This document shows positions 23,401-36,973 of a stretch of 64,000 nt of DNA, in pieces. The notes below the pieces were generated by a model. It saw nothing but the letters and a program-made list of their open reading frames with translations. It ran no database searches and had not been told where the DNA came from. Position 1 is the stretch's first letter, and the number at the start of each line of letters is the position of its first letter. The stretch comes from Colletes latitarsis (lineage: Eukaryota; Arthropoda; Insecta; Hymenoptera; Colletidae), in NCBI RefSeq assembly GCF_051014445.1, contig NC_135140.1, positions 15,741,501 through 15,805,500 of the forward strand, written 5' to 3'. A program made the position numbers and the translations under genes.

Positions 23401-25467
23401 CAAAGCGTATAAGTATGCAATATTTCGACGATAATAGAAATGATTCATTAACGATCTCATTAACGTTGAACAAGGTACTTTGTTAATGAATCATAAAGGA
23501 AACGTAATTGTCAACTCCGAGCATTTTGAGAAACGACACAATCGGAATTCAGCTTTTTACGTCTGCTAAATGCCTCTCTCCTTCATTTTAATGAAATTTT
23601 GCATGTTCGTAGAGTGATCGAAACTAAGGAACGCACAAAGAATGTTTTTTTGCTTTGAAAGGACACTTGGCGTATGTTCTTTACAAATCAGTGGTAATTC
23701 TAATACCATATCAATAATATCGTACCAGATAGGGGATTATCATTTTGTACCTAACCATTTTTGATATCTGCACTAAGGTGGTATCGATATATATCGATTT
23801 TCGATACTGATACTTCTGTAATGAATAACGATCGACAATACCACATAAAACGAGTTAGGCATTGATAATAAGTGTATAAAAAATAAAGAACTGTCTAGTC
23901 GTCCGTCAAACACGAAATAACCTCAAACGATTATATTTCATATCTACTTAAGATCGTATCCGACTAAATACCGTTTCTTATTATGTGTCGTTCCAGTTTT
24001 ATTACTAGTTCTAATACCTCCGATTCGCGTGCTCGATATATCAATCAACAATGAAGGAGGACCAGGAAGATGAAGGGACATATTAGTTAGCATGAAGGGG
24101 GTTAGGTATGGACAGATAAAACTCACACTGCGAGGACTGACCCTGAAAGACGTTGTATGGCTCATTTTCGTGTACATCAAGTGCTGCTGCACGAATTCTG
24201 CCTTGTTTCAGCGCTGCGGCTAATGCGTCATCGTCTACCAGACCACCTCTTGCTGTATTGACTAAAAAGGCGCCAGGTCTCATCTGTAACATAAATCGTA
24301 AAGTGAACGAAACATAACTCTATATACGTTTTATATAATTTGTTTAAAAAAAAAATCCAAATATGCAAATAAAAAAAAAACTAAAAAACTAAATTATACG
24401 AAAACTTTTTGTATCTATTGTACCTGTTTGATAGTGAATTCGTTAATTAGATGATGGTTGTGCTCGTTCAAGGTACAATGCAGGGATACACAATCTGACT
24501 GGAATAGTAGATCCTGTAATAAATCGCAATTGAAGTATTACACATGTGCACGAGCTGTTTCACTATTACTTTAACAAAAACCAAAATTAATATCGAACCT
24601 GTAACGTGTAGACCCTGTTAAGACCAAGAGATTTTTCAATTCCATCTGGTAGATAGGGATCATAAAAGATGACAGTGAAGCCGAACGCTTTGGCACGCAG
24701 TGCAACCGCGGAACCAATCCTACCCAACCCAACTATTCCAAGTGTGTCACCCCGTATCCTTGCACACCCTGTTGCTGCTTCCCTGACCTAACGTATAAAC
24801 ATTGGAGTTAATTAGATAGGGTCGGAATAAGAAGATCCACAAGTTGTACGCATCTGAGAATATCTTACCTGTTCCGGGCCTGTGAATTTTTTTCCTTCGC
24901 GTACCATATTTGCCAACCAATATGTACGCCGATATAAATTTAAAATGAGGCAAAGGGTGGTGTCAGCTACTTCTTCGACGCCATAACCAGGCACATTGCA
25001 CACAGCGATGCCAAGTTCTCCTGCTGCCTTGACATCTATGTTATCTACCCCAGATCCAATTCTTACAATGATTCGTAAAGTTTTGAATTTTTCAAGATCT
25101 TCTTTTGTCAAAATTATGGTGTGCCACATTAACGCACCTACTGCTTCGTTTAGTACCTATAGAACGAGAACGGTTGTGTCTTTTTTTTATCAAATTTTAT
25201 GAAAAAAATATATCCTTCCCGCGATCGAAATTATATTTAGCGCTGTACGTTTGAACACAAGCAATTTACCTTTTCATGAATTTCAGATGTAGACTGTGCA
25301 TCACAGAAGGCCACAGTTGCAACATCTTTAAGGATAGGCATTTCGATAGAACAGTCTCGGCCATCTAACAAAGCCACTAACGGTCGTGTCTGAATGGGTC
25401 CATTTGCAATAGGACCCCTCAGGTTCTCCATTCGAGGGCGTTTGGGCATCATCTTCCGTTTGTCCAT
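20424..25467 (-). CDS. CtBP: CtBP, C-terminal binding protein transcriptional corepressor
   Basis: Coding exons, 5' to 3' on the minus strand: 25467-25270, 25156-24869, 24787-24599, 24513-24424, 24283-24142, 23291-23114 and 20754-20424 (1416 nt, 471 aa). It is an NAD(H)-binding D-2-hydroxyacid-dehydrogenase fold protein. Motifs are RPLVALLDGRDCSIEMP (PxDLS-binding cleft region), the dinucleotide motif GLGRIGSAVAL (residues about 182-192), and the catalytic-type Arg in NTARGGLVDD (about 267), Glu in DVHENEP (about 294) and His in CTPHAAFYSD (about 316). As a dimeric nuclear corepressor it is recruited by short-range repressors. The last exon encodes a low-complexity Gly/Pro-rich tail typical of the insect long isoform, starting YPEG and HSTTPHD. 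Start chosen: MDKRKMMPKRPRME, a basic N-terminus as in other insect CtBPs. The donor of exon 6 contains an in-frame TAA, and the last exon has a NAGNAG acceptor; both predict isoforms. Confidence 0.97.
20999..21022. repeat. Poly(T) run in last CtBP intron
   Basis: An uninterrupted run of more than 20 T on the plus strand (A on the CtBP sense strand), in the 2.36-kb intron 20755/20758-23113. The rest of this intron is AT-rich with a (TA)n tract near 22825-22870 and no other recognisable feature. Confidence 0.8.
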
Positions 25468-25713
25468 CGGTCAAACAGCCCCCCCAATTGTTATATTTTT
25501 CACTTGTACTCTCAGTGTCACTAAAAATATTTGTTTGCTTCCAATGAAGTCCTATTGTCCACTGGTAAGGAAGCCTCTTTGTATGTCTTGAAGTATGATT
25601 TTGCACTTTTATGCTTTGTCACACAAATTGCTTTTCTAACACTGATTTCTGGTCGGTTTTTGGACAAGGACCGCCGAACCTCCAACGCATCACGACTTGT
25701 TGAACACCGTCTC
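25468..25713 (-). promoter_or_regulatory. CtBP: CtBP 5'UTR part of first coding exon, with upstream ORFs
   Basis: A strong acceptor, TTTTCAG|GAGACGG, on the minus strand marks the exon start at 25713, so at least one further noncoding exon lies upstream. Two upstream ATGs are visible. One opens a 23-codon ORF (25690-25619, stop TGA). The other, at 25606, opens a 92-codon frame that overlaps the CtBP start in another reading frame and ends at 25328. Either would be expected to lower initiation at the main ATG. Confidence 0.6.
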
Positions 25714-28700
25714 CTGAAAATTGAATATATTCAAATTTTTAAAATGAATCATCAAATTTGTTCTTGATTATGTTGCTAATATAATGACAAATTATCAAAA
25801 TTATCGCAACAGAACCATAAATGTTATTTCTATTCACTTCATTCGACTGCATCAACATTTGTAAACAAACTTGTTACAGCAATTGATAAAACACATTTTG
25901 CAACTAACGTAAACAAAACAAAGTTAAACACATAATATTTTACAACGTTTGGGAAATAATAAAAGCGCAAATAAAAATGGAAAAAAAAAATCTGAAAAGG
26001 ATTCGTCAAAACGTTTATGCAAATATATTAACTACGTAAGCAAAAATTTCACAAAAGAAAAAAATGCAATACGCATAAAATACGGACTTTAGATTAATAA
26101 ACATACATTTCGACGCCTTCATGAATTTCTTCATGGAAGAGAAATCCATGCGATACGCATAATTACAAACGTTTCGCACATGAACGCGATATCGTGTGCT
26201 CGAAAATCTATCGAGATCCACGAAACACCGATATTTAATTATCCGTGAAAATTTTACGTTACTTTACGTTACGAAAAGGGAAACACTTAACAGCGTGTAC
26301 AAAACCGAACGTTTTAGGTTACCTTGAAACGCGCCGGCTTAACCTGCGCACTGCGTTGTGTTCAGCACAGTGAAAGAAACGTTCGGAAAACGCAAGAAAA
26401 CCCAAGAACACAATGTCCGTGTTTTAGCAAACAAAAATACATACGAACTTCCTACACTTGGTTCCTAAACAGAGGAATTAAAGAATCGCACAGAACACAC
26501 CGAACATTGAGAACAGAATTACTAGCTGGGGCAAATGTTTTCAGAACTGTTAATAGAGTGCCTGGCGTTGGTTAGTGGGTCGACATTTTCAGCCCATTTT
26601 CGGCAGGAATTGTAAACCAATCATAGTGCGTTCGCACGCTTGATATACCGATCAACTGTTCGATAACCCATAAATACGCGCTTCCAGAATATTTGTTTAT
26701 GCTAAAATGTTTACTACGCAAGCAACTATACGAAAACAGAAAAATATGCTGGATCAGCGTCGATTTAGTACCCCGGTGCTTTTATATGGCGGAACGGAAA
26801 AATGCTGAACCAGCGAAGTTCCATAAGAAAGTAGAGAAACTGACACGTGGCGCCCTCGTCAGACGCCGTCACCACGCAATACTTAACCAAGATCATCAAA
26901 AATAAATCAAACTTCTAACAAGAAAGTACTTTGACATGATATTTTTTACAATCGAAATAATCGAAATTGTAACATTCTCTATACGGTGTCAAAAAAATAT
27001 TCATCGTTCGAAAGTAACTCGGAAAACTTTCTCTGTCCCATAAAAGGAAAATTCAGCAACTTTGTACGATAAAATTTAGGTCGAATATATCGAGCACGAA
27101 GAACCAAAATTTCCTATCAAACCGATTACATTTAGGATTCAACCGATCGAAACCTAATAACTTTTGAAAGATTTAAAGATTTTCTCTTGTTCGTTTGCGG
27201 GTGCGATACAGATCGAAATCTGCTAGTTACGAGGCGTTTTCAGAGATTTTGTCGACGGTTGCAGTCAGTCTGGCCCACCGAAGCGGGAACATTCCATGTG
27301 ATTGGTTTAATACGAGATAAATGATACACATTAAGATTCGTTCACGCACGGCCGTGACGGGAAAGATGAGCAGAGGAGGAATGTTTGATCTGCCGGTCAA
27401 TACACGCAAGTAATCGGAAACACAACCCGCGGAGAAGGCTACAAAATGAGATCGCTGCTAGCCTCAGCGAAAGCGAGGATGCGATACTAACGCAGAGTGC
27501 AAACCCAAGCACTTTGACTTGGGCACATGTTGTGCCAACTCAGCGAAAATGCTGCAAGCTCATATCATCAAAAGGAGGAGAGGCAAGGAGGCGAGATTAA
27601 GCCCTTGTTCGACAGCTGGCAGCGTATATCATACGTAATACACGGTTAGTGGCAGGGAGAGCAATGTGTCGAGGAAGTGCGCTCAGAAAGAGACTTGTAA
27701 CGCTGTATTTACTATACGCGGTTGCGCGCGGTTAACTAGTTAGAACAGGAATCCACTTAGCATTACCGTACTAATTATTTTAATGCAATAAGAATTTTAT
27801 AATTAATTTACCTAAATCGGATACATTTGTTTTTGTTTACACAGCCTCTGAAATAAAAATAAAAAAAAAAAAAACACCTGTCGCGTCACAAATCGTACGC
27901 TAGACTCTGAAATGAGAGAGATCAAATACCAGACACCGCCTCGAGCGTGAAATATCAACATTTACGAATCACGAGGCTAATGGTACTGTGGTTTTACGAA
28001 CCACCGGAGGGCTCATCGAAAGTTATCAAGACGTTTTCGAGCAAGTTAAAAATTCATCGAGCTTTTAAAACGAACGTTTCGGGTAAGCGGTTGAATTCAA
28101 CCCTTTAGCTTAATCTCGGGTGTGCAACAGAGTTTTTCGAGTTACAGATACAACGACGAAGGATGGCAGGAGAGGGGGATCGGGCGGCATAGCAAGGGTG
28201 GGGCGGTGAAGCTGCTGTGGTGGGATGGGGAGCTATGAGGGCGAAGTTATCCAATTATTGTCTAACCTGGGAGCAACTTTACTTGGCGGAGAACCATTGG
28301 TGGAAGGGAAGCTCGTTCTGCCGGCTCTCTTTCTCTCTCACACACACTCTCTTTCTCTCTCTCTCTCCCTTTCTACAATCGAGCCACGATAAAGTAAAGT
28401 TTGTTTCAAAACTTGCCGCGCGGAGAGGTGACTAGGTTTTTGTTAGTGACACGTGAAATTCAAACGACTTCGTTGCGATAATAATCGCGGCAAGTTTTTT
28501 GCGTTAAACGATAGGAGAATTAAAACTCGAGAAAGGCCTCGCAAATTAAGTTGACGGTTCGTTAATAATAGGTTCGCGAAACTTTCTAGGTGGGATCGTT
28601 TAAGAAAACTGTACCGTTCGGAATGCAATCGACGAAAGAAACGTTGTCCGACTCTTTACGATCGAAATTATATTTGACTTGTAAAAGAAAATATACGATA

Positions 28701-30680
28701 AACACTGACGATGGGTAAATTGAAAGATAAATTTTAATAAACGCAAAATCAACCAATACGATTAAATCACTTTTTTTTTTAAAAGAAACACTGCGTGTTA
28801 ATGTAACCATCAACGTGACGGATTTGAACGAGAAACATGTGCAATAAATGTCCGTGAGTCTTTAAACTTGCGAGCATCGACTACAATTCTGTAGTCTGTT
28901 AAACGCGTACAATAAACAGTACGCTTAAACAAAACGGCCGTTACAAAAGGTAGCGAGAGTTTGCTCTAAGTTGCGCAAAACAAAAACAAAAAGGAGGAAA
29001 AATAGAAGGGAGAAGGAGAAGAAACTCGTCCAATTATAATGACGAGTATCGGTGTCGGCGTTCGTGCATTCTCATCCTTGGCCACGACGGAATGGTCGGG
29101 AAAGGGGTAAGGAGAGGGGCTGTTGCTCCGTACCTTCCGCCTCCGCGTACGTCTCTCCAGCGGGCAGCGGGCGAACGGCCATGAGTGCAGGAAGGGAGAC
29201 GAGAGGAGGGAGAGGAGAGGCGACTACTTAAAGTTGGCGGAAAGTTTGGTTCGGCAGCAAAGTTAACTCAGTTAAGTTCTCCGCTCCTAAAGCGAAACTT
29301 CGGTTCTCCAACGCCTGCCTGCCTGCTCTTGCCCTCCATCCTCTTCTCCCTTTCCCTCCGCGCCTTCCCTTTCTCTTTCTCCTTTCGTCTCGCGCTTCGT
29401 ACAGTCTTGGCTATCCGACCCATTCCGCCGGTGCTGCGGGAATAAGTAATGTGTTTTGGAATTACCACTGTTCCGCGAGCTTTCGCATAGAAAATCGATC
29501 GCCATTGACCGACTGGAATATCACTCTCGTTTGGTTATACAGATGCACGCGTCAATTTGTGACCTCGCGCGAAGCGAAACGGTTAGCGGTCGGAAATAAC
29601 ATTTTCGACTGTACCAACGCACGCATCTGCGTGCAAGAGGAACGGACGAGGGGGGGAGAGAGGGGGTACGTTTCCCCGAACCGCGAGTGTTTGAGAAGAA
29701 TTTAACGACGCTTTGTCGCGATTTACTTTTCCGCCGTTCGGTGGACGGATGCGAGTTACGCTCTTCGAGTTAGTTAATTTAAAGCTTGTTCGCCGTAACC
29801 GTAAAACGAAACGGACAATTACGTGCGAGACTGTAAAAAAAAAAAAAGAAAAGCAAAAGTGACTCGGAAACGACTAGGTGAAACCCGTACGCTTCGAAAT
29901 GTTTCAGGAAGAAGGATGTCTATCCCCCGCCTCTCTCTTTCTCCCTGAACTCTCCCCACCACTCTAAGCGACGATCGAAATTCCAAGACAAAGTTTGCGA
30001 GATTCTGAGGAAAGTACGAGTTCGCTTTAACGTTCATCGTTGCCCTTCTTTGCACATACGCGTGTAGAAGCTTGTAAGCATCGTTTTGCAACAGATACCA
30101 GTCAGCATGGCCGAGTACTGTCCCTCCTTTGATGGCATGCCAGAGCAAAAAAAGAAACCGGTCCAGTCGGTACTTACGAGGAGGTTTATCTTTCAGGGTT
30201 CGCGTATGTGGTTCGGAAAGAAGTTACGAGCGTTCTCCCGCGAAGAAAAAAACATTCGCTGCACCGACGCGCTCCTGGAGAAAGATCCAGAAGTAACAAA
30301 AATATATCGTTTTAACTGTTTCGAGCGAACGGCGTTGCAAAGTATTCCAACCGTTGCATAAAACCGATACCTACGACTGATTTATAACTGTCAATATAGC
30401 AATTAGTGAGAAATGTTAATTTTCTGCATTATATTATAACATGAACGTTCTCTTTTTTGCTGCAATTGGATTCGATATCGATCGATTGTTTTTGCAGTAA
30501 ATTTAAAATGAAAATAAGTACGTTCTTGAGTGTTTATGCATATTTACCGAGATATCAATCAGTTAATAGAGTGAACGATTTGATTACTTCTAGTAAGAGA
30601 TTAAAAGTTGTCAGAGTGCAATAGAAAACTGACTTTCACATCAAATTTTTTTTATATGTTTTAGTAAAGTACTTAAATGC
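25714..30680. other. Gene-free region upstream of CtBP
   Basis: No recognisable coding exon. A CpG- and purine/pyrimidine-rich patch at about 29.0-29.75 kb looks promoter-like and could hold a noncoding first exon of CtBP (transcribed leftward). Pyrimidine microsatellites occur near 28325-28375. Open frames here are short and unlike known families. Confidence 0.35.
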
Positions 30681-30682
30681 TG

Positions 30683-31083
30683 TGTACAGGGTGTTCGTCC
30701 ACGTCTGGGAAAAATTTTAATAGCAGATTCTAGAGGCCAAAATAAGGCGAAAATCAAGAATATCAATTTCTTGGCTTCGTTAAACAGTTAATAAAAAAAT
30801 AAATTAAAATATTCCAAATCATCCTGGAAAAATTATTTTCAGTTACGGGGGTCAATTACAATCATTTTTTGTGAACACACATACCGTCGAAATCCTATCC
30901 ACTTTCGAGAAAAAAATTCGAGTAGGTTCTGGAATTTTTCGGCAAAATTAAAAAATTTCAAATCGTTCTAAAAAAATTATTTTCAGTTGCGGGGGTCAAT
31001 TACAATCATTTTTGGTCATTATACATACCCCTAAAATCCTACTTAGTTTCGAGAAAAAAATTCGAGTAACCTAACCCTGTATA
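30683..31083 (-). mobile_element. MITE family I, copy B (two modules, one arm missing)
   Basis: Starts TGTACAGGGTGTTCG with the family left arm, then two internal modules in reverse orientation, and ends directly in AACCCTGTATA without the long right arm. It is a deletion derivative that still keeps both terminal motifs. Confidence 0.8.
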
Positions 31084-34000
31084 GTTGTGAATTATATTTC
31101 GCGAAGGCATTGTTAAAAATAAAACTATACAGGAAATTTTACAATGTATCATAATATACGTTCTACTCGTATAAAAAAACTCATTCATATTGATTTAGTT
31201 TTTCGGTTTGTTTTGTAGCTTCGCATACTTGTTTACATAAACAGGAGTCCTTCATCGCTGTCGAGAGTTAAGATAAATATGCATAAGTGCGAATAGGAGA
31301 TATCATGGATTTTAGAATTATATGGTACTTTTAAGAAATTTTCTCATTAAAGTCGTTTAAAACAGTACTTGGTACGTTATAGAAAAAGAATATATCATAT
31401 CTGACGACATTAAAATGTTCTTTGGCACATTTACAACATGACATTTGGTCAAATCGACTCTCGTAGTAACTCGTCACGTCATGCAGACGAAGTATTCAAC
31501 TTCGCGAGTTAACTTTGAAAACATTTCTCGGCGCATCTGAAGTTCACCTTGGCGAACTGTTCGCTCGCGGAACTTACGATCTACTAGAGTGTCGTAATTA
31601 CCAAAAAGTTCGATGTAAAGATTTGAAACTTGGTCGAAATTTTTAATTAGCCGTTATTGACACGTTGGTTGCCGGCAAAAATGATAAAAGACCTTGTAAA
31701 AAGTATAAATTTCTATATTTGGGTAAGTTATTACCCTCGAGAGTTAGACAATATTGATTATATTACATCTATGCAAGTTTTCCTCGACATTTGTCTAAAT
31801 AGTCGTGTAAAAGATAGGAACGTTCAATAATTCAACAGTGTATCTGTTGTTTTATAGCATAAATATTGTATGTATTTAAAAATTTGGATAAAAAACTGTA
31901 TAAGTAGGTATCGAATAAACCAACATTCGAAACGATGATGGTAAAGCGATGTATAATCGATGGAAGCGATACAGTGAACTCTTTCATCCACGCTCGACTC
32001 GTATGAAATTCGAAACCCTTGTTTCAGCTACTGAACACAGTCGATGTCGATGAACGCGACGAAAGAAAGGAAAGGTAGTATTTGTTTTTGGTTACTTTCT
32101 TTTTTTTTTTGGCCTTCTGTCCTCTGACGCGCACCCTTCTTCGCGCCTTGCTTAATTTACGACTTCGCTATCTCCTCCAGCGACTACGCAAGGATCGTTC
32201 ATTCGCATGACGTCGGGTCAAGAAGGACTCGATCGAGAACCATAGACAAAAAGAACAATGCCAGTACGTTCAAGACATGTGCCAGCTCATGTCCCCTATT
32301 CATGGTAGGGCACGCGATGAATATACCCTTGTTAAGTTTCAAAGTTACATACACTCCGTCGACTTTGCCAACCCCTCCTCTTTACGGTTCCCTATATCCT
32401 CTTCCGCTCTGAATCAGAATTTTCCACATAAACCGCCAGCCAACTTTTCTTATTGTTTCCGCACCCGTTCTGGATGTGCTTCATAGAATAAATCACTTCC
32501 AAGGAAACAAAGGGAGTTGCTTGCCGAACCTTCGATACATTGCATATTTAAAACAAAACAAACGGCACTCGAAATTTGTTTATACCGCTCGCGAGTCTCG
32601 TGGAGTCGCGAACGAGACGTTTCGAAAAACCAAGTCACCTCGAACGAGACTTCCAAACTTTATGGAATTTTTAGGTTCTAATAAAAAAAGAAGCAACAAA
32701 TGGGAATCGACCCTTTTAACTCCCCCTTGTTGGAACAGCTACGAAATAAATAACAAACAACTGGCTGAAGATACGATATGTCCCGACTTTCGGCGACGCC
32801 CGACGTGTCAATTACCGAACAAGATTTCAAATCGTTCGAGCGGGAAGAACCAGAGTAGGTCTTAAAAGGAACGATAATCCATTAGCAACACCTAATGAGC
32901 TATAACCCATTAGTCGCAACGGTTGTTACAACGGGAACAAGTTCGTCCGCGTATTAGAGGGCCAATTTATAACTTACTTCACGCTCTCCGCCGTCCACAA
33001 GAACGTCGTCCACGAACGGCCTAAGTATGTACGCGCGCGTATATAGGCGACCTCATGGGACCCGCGAGTGTATACAAACGATTTTCTCTCTCCTGTGCGC
33101 GCGCGAGTCTCGCGGAAACAGCGATGAGCGGAGGCCCCCGGTACACTTGTTTCCTCGTACCCCTAACCCATACACCTACGCAGCCTTGCACGCTACGTAA
33201 TACGTACGCAGAGGACAAAAAACTCGCGTCTTCTCGGTTTCTCCTGGGCCCGTTTCCCTCTACCTTTCTCCTTTCCGCCGTCGTCGCTGTTCGTCTCCAA
33301 CCGGTCGCGTACGTTCGTTCCACCGGCTCCGACCTATGCGCGCGCGCGCGACCCACACCTATACAGAGTTACAGCGGGTTAGGACAAGTGCGTAGAGAGC
33401 AGCAGAGAGTAGTTCATGGAGTTTAGTTCCTCGTAGTGGATATGGCATCTTGACTCCTAGTAGTGGAGTGTGGCAAGCAATGGTCGGCTCGATCGATGTC
33501 TCGGCAACTTCCCACCCTCGACAGTCTGCCCCTCTCTTCAGGATACGTCGCCCCCCCCCCAATTCTCCCACCCCACCCCTCTGTCCAACCATCCAACTCC
33601 GACTCTCCTCATCCCAATCGTCAGACTCCCCGTCTCGCTCAACCACCTCCCTCTGTCCCCATCCTCCGACACATCGAACTAAATCCCGGAGCTGCTTACT
33701 GCTTCCAAGTCTGTTTACAATGGCGATGCGCTACCCCCATTATCCCGGGGTCATACTTCACCTTCGGACTACATCGCGACGACGAATCCCTTTTTCTTTT
33801 TTTTCCCCCTGCACTTCGCAGACCTATCTCTATTTGTTTTGGCTCGTTTATGAACCGATTACGGTAACAACACCGAGTGTTTCGAACGCTTCCAGACCGT
33901 ACCAGTGCATGGAACAAATATAGATCTACTCGAGAGGCACGCTCGAGCGATCCGTTAAGCGAAACTCGTGTCGGGCACGAATCGTCGAATGTGATTTTCC

Positions 34001-34310
34001 TTACTGAAAAGACGTCTAGTTCGCTACAGGGCAGACCGTTTAGTGAATTCGTATCGGATTCACTTTTATACTTCCGACGTGGAGCTACGCTTATGCGTGG
34101 TAATGTTATACGGTGATACAGCGGAGTTATCTAACGCGTGTTGGTCATCCAAGTCATACTTCTTCAATTTCATTGTTGTTACTGAATGTAAGCTCGAACG
34201 ACTGATGTAAACAAAAAGATTGACACACGACGGACATCTTGTTCTCTGTGTGCTGCATTTAAGAAAATTAGCATGAATTTACCTTGACTCGTCGAAGAGT
34301 TTATTTTACG
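31084..34310. other. Gene-free region with CpG-rich promoter-like patch
   Basis: AT-rich to about 32 kb, then CpG-rich at 32.9-33.95 kb with GCGCGTATATAGGCG (TATA-like) near 33036. Overlapping open frames on both strands at 33.0-33.95 kb are Arg/Pro/Ser-rich, as expected from a CpG island. No protein was recognised. Confidence 0.35.
33020..33420. promoter_or_regulatory. Candidate CpG-rich promoter with TATA-like box
   Basis: CGCGCGTATATAGGCGACC lies inside a GC-rich island with alternating CGCGCG. A transcription start about 30 bp downstream on the plus strand is possible. The associated gene is unknown; assignment is by composition only. Confidence 0.25.
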
Positions 34311-34378
34311 TATACAGGGTGTACGATCAACCCTGGGAAAAATTTTAGTGGGAGGTTCTAGAGGCCAAAATAAGACAC
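34311..34378 (+). mobile_element. MITE family I, copy C (solo terminal arm)
   Basis: TATACAGGGTGTACGATCAA begins a 68-bp stretch matching the family left end through CCAAAATAAGAC and then stops abruptly. Only the terminal arm is present. Confidence 0.75.
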
Positions 34379-35590
34379 TGTGCGTCGTGCAGACCCGCGA
34401 AAAGATATATGACAATTTCTACGTAATCAGTGCGCGGAACGATCAAACTGTTACGCGTGCAACGCTGATTTCTTTTCGAGAATAGGGAAAAGCGTAATTA
34501 CTGGTAGCGCTATTCAGGCTACAGGCCCGATCGATTTCTACAATGACCTGTACAATGGATCGAGAATGTACATAGATATCGTTGTTCGTCTCTGCCGCTC
34601 TTGCGAACATGAATAGCTATAATAATAGATAAATGGTCATGCATTACGTAAATAACGCAAAACAATACGTCTAGAACACGCAAAAGGTATAACGCCGTTT
34701 ATTACACTTAGAAACCTGGCCATCCGTAATCACGCCTACTTACTATTCGCTCTATTATGGTATAGCATACTTTTATACAGGCTGAGACGGTTCGCGAAAG
34801 AAAATTGAAAGTTTATCAATAACGATGTAAAAATTGTACGCGTGAAATTACTTGTGCATCCCAGGAATTCGTATCGTCTAAGTAGTCAAAGGGGGAAAAG
34901 TTATCACGAGATACGGTTAGGTAGGCGTCAACGGATGCCATGAATCCCCATGTTTATTGTCAGGTCGTAGAAGGGTCGCCATACTATGTAAAACTATTTT
35001 CTGGAATAGCCTCGGATACGATAGGTACTTGGTATCGTCCATGTACACTGCGTGGAACAAATATAGCGATCTCGAAAAACAAAAACTGTAGGGAACGATG
35101 ACGATAGTGCCCTTGAGGGCTGGACCTACAGTGATCTTTTTAGGGCGCTAGAATTAGAAAGGCGTGGACCCCCTGTCTTCTATTTTCAATTTGGTAGTAA
35201 TTTACGAACAAACTTTGGAAATTGTAACTCGATCTTTAAGACGTTAAACCTTTGCCGTATCTCGAACAGAAAGCGCCGCGTTTATTTGCGTTAACGTTAA
35301 CACGATTTAGCAACGAGAAAGAATAAAACTCAATGTATGGTAAGGATTAGTAAATAACGTGTTTATGTTTATTTTATGCGGCATAGTTGGGATAATAATA
35401 GAGTTTGCGTTTTTTTCATAATACTCCACAATTAGATACGTGTCACGTAAACTATGCGATAAGCTGGATGTGTGGTAGAGAACATGTTAAGCATGGTTCA
35501 TGAATCGTACAGGTACGACGTAAGAAACATTCTGGTAGCGCGAATAACAGATTATAACTTTAAAAAAATATATCTGTTTCATCTTTAGAA
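34379..35590. other. Intergenic, nothing recognised
   Basis: AT-rich sequence without coding frames, repeats or RNA genes that I could identify. Confidence 0.3.
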
Positions 35591-35591
35591 T

Positions 35592-35904
35592 TATATAGGG
35601 TGTTAGGCTAACCCTGGGAAAAATTTTAATGGGAGATTCTAGAGGTCAAAATAAGACGAAAATCAAGAATACCAATTTGTTGATTGAGGCTTCGTTAAAA
35701 AGTTATTAACGTTCAAAGTTCCACATGTACTGAATTTTTTTCTCGAAAATGCGCAGGATATCGGGGGTATGTCTATTGACCAAAAATGATTGTAATTGAC
35801 CCCCGGAACCAAAAATAATTTTTTTAGAACGATTTGAAATTTTTTAATTTTGTCGAAAAATTTCAGAACCTACTCGAATTTTGTTCTCGAAAGTGCGTAG
35901 GATT
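35592..35904 (+). mobile_element. MITE family I, copy D (3'-truncated)
   Basis: Begins TATATAGGGTGTTAGG, includes the full left arm, one complete module and the beginning of a second, then breaks off at GTGCGTAGGATTACGG. The right arm is absent. Confidence 0.8.
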
Positions 35905-36630
35905 ACGGAATTATTATTATTATTAATAATATTATTATATTACGATGCGTTTATGTTATCGTTAAAACCCGTAAATATGTATAAAAAAACAAATAGTGAC
36001 AAGAAATTCATGATCATGTATCTCAAGAAGTTTATCCATCAAGATCGTTTAAATTGCCCACTGTGCGACGCGCTCCAGTATTTATCAAACGCTTATTATT
36101 TTCAGACGATATTAGAGATCGAAATAAAAAAAAGGAAATATAAAGAAACTCGATTAGATTTAACCTTGGCTTCGCGAGCACGCCGCGCGTAACATCCACG
36201 CTGCGTAAATTGCTAACTGAATAAGTGGAGTTGTCGTTTCTTTGAAATACTTCGTCGGAGACTGTTTTACATATTTCATCGTTATCCTCGTTTCTAGTGC
36301 ACGAAACACGCGAACGTTTAAGCGTGCACTTTTCTCAATGACATTCGAGGTTAGGTTAATAATATAATTGCACGTTGCCTTTGTACCGAATCTACGTCTA
36401 TTTTTACTTCTGTGCGTTGATTTACTCTTTTTTTCCTCCGTTCAAAGGCGCAGTAACAGGACGTACGATAAATAACAACAGCGTATTGAAAATGCTCCCC
36501 CTTTAAAAGAAGCAAAGTGAAATATGAAAACTCTTTTTCATATGAATTCTGAATCGTTTCCTGTACCTTCCTGATCTAGAAAGTTCTCTCCCATTTTTAG
36601 ATTGTTCAAGTAGTATTATAGTATTGTTCA

Positions 36631-36973
36631 AGGAGGTTCTAAAAACCAAAATAAGACAAAAATCAAGAATATCAATTTCTTGACTGAGGCTTCGTTAAAG
36701 TTATTAAAAAATTAAATTAAAAAATTTCAAATCATGCTAAAAAAATTACATTTAGTTACAGTGGTCAATTACAATAATTTTTGGTGAATAGACCTACCCC
36801 CGAAATCCTATCCACTTTCTAGAAAAAAATTCAGTACGGGCGGGAACTTTAAACGTTAATAATTTTTTAACGAAGCCCCCATCAACAAATTGGTATTCTT
36901 GATTTTCGTCTTATTTTGGCCTCTAGAATCTCCCTTCAAAATTTTTCCCTGGGGTGCCCGAGCATCCTGTATA
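36631..36973 (-). mobile_element. MITE family I, copy E (one module, 5'-truncated)
   Basis: Lacks the outermost left bases, starts within the arm (GGTTCTAAAAACCAAAATAAG), has one reverse-oriented module and a complete right arm ending ATCCTGTATA. Confidence 0.8.

Noticed and set aside
24083..24141. Extension of CtBP exon 5 beyond NVFQG (QSSQCEFYLS)
   Set aside because: The family continues GPLKDAPNL, which is found in the next exon at 23114-23291. The extra residues come from reading past the donor GGTCAGT.
30086..30361. 91-codon plus-strand frame (MAEYCPSFDGMPEQ)
   Set aside because: No family recognised, no splice context and no neighbouring exons. Left unannotated.
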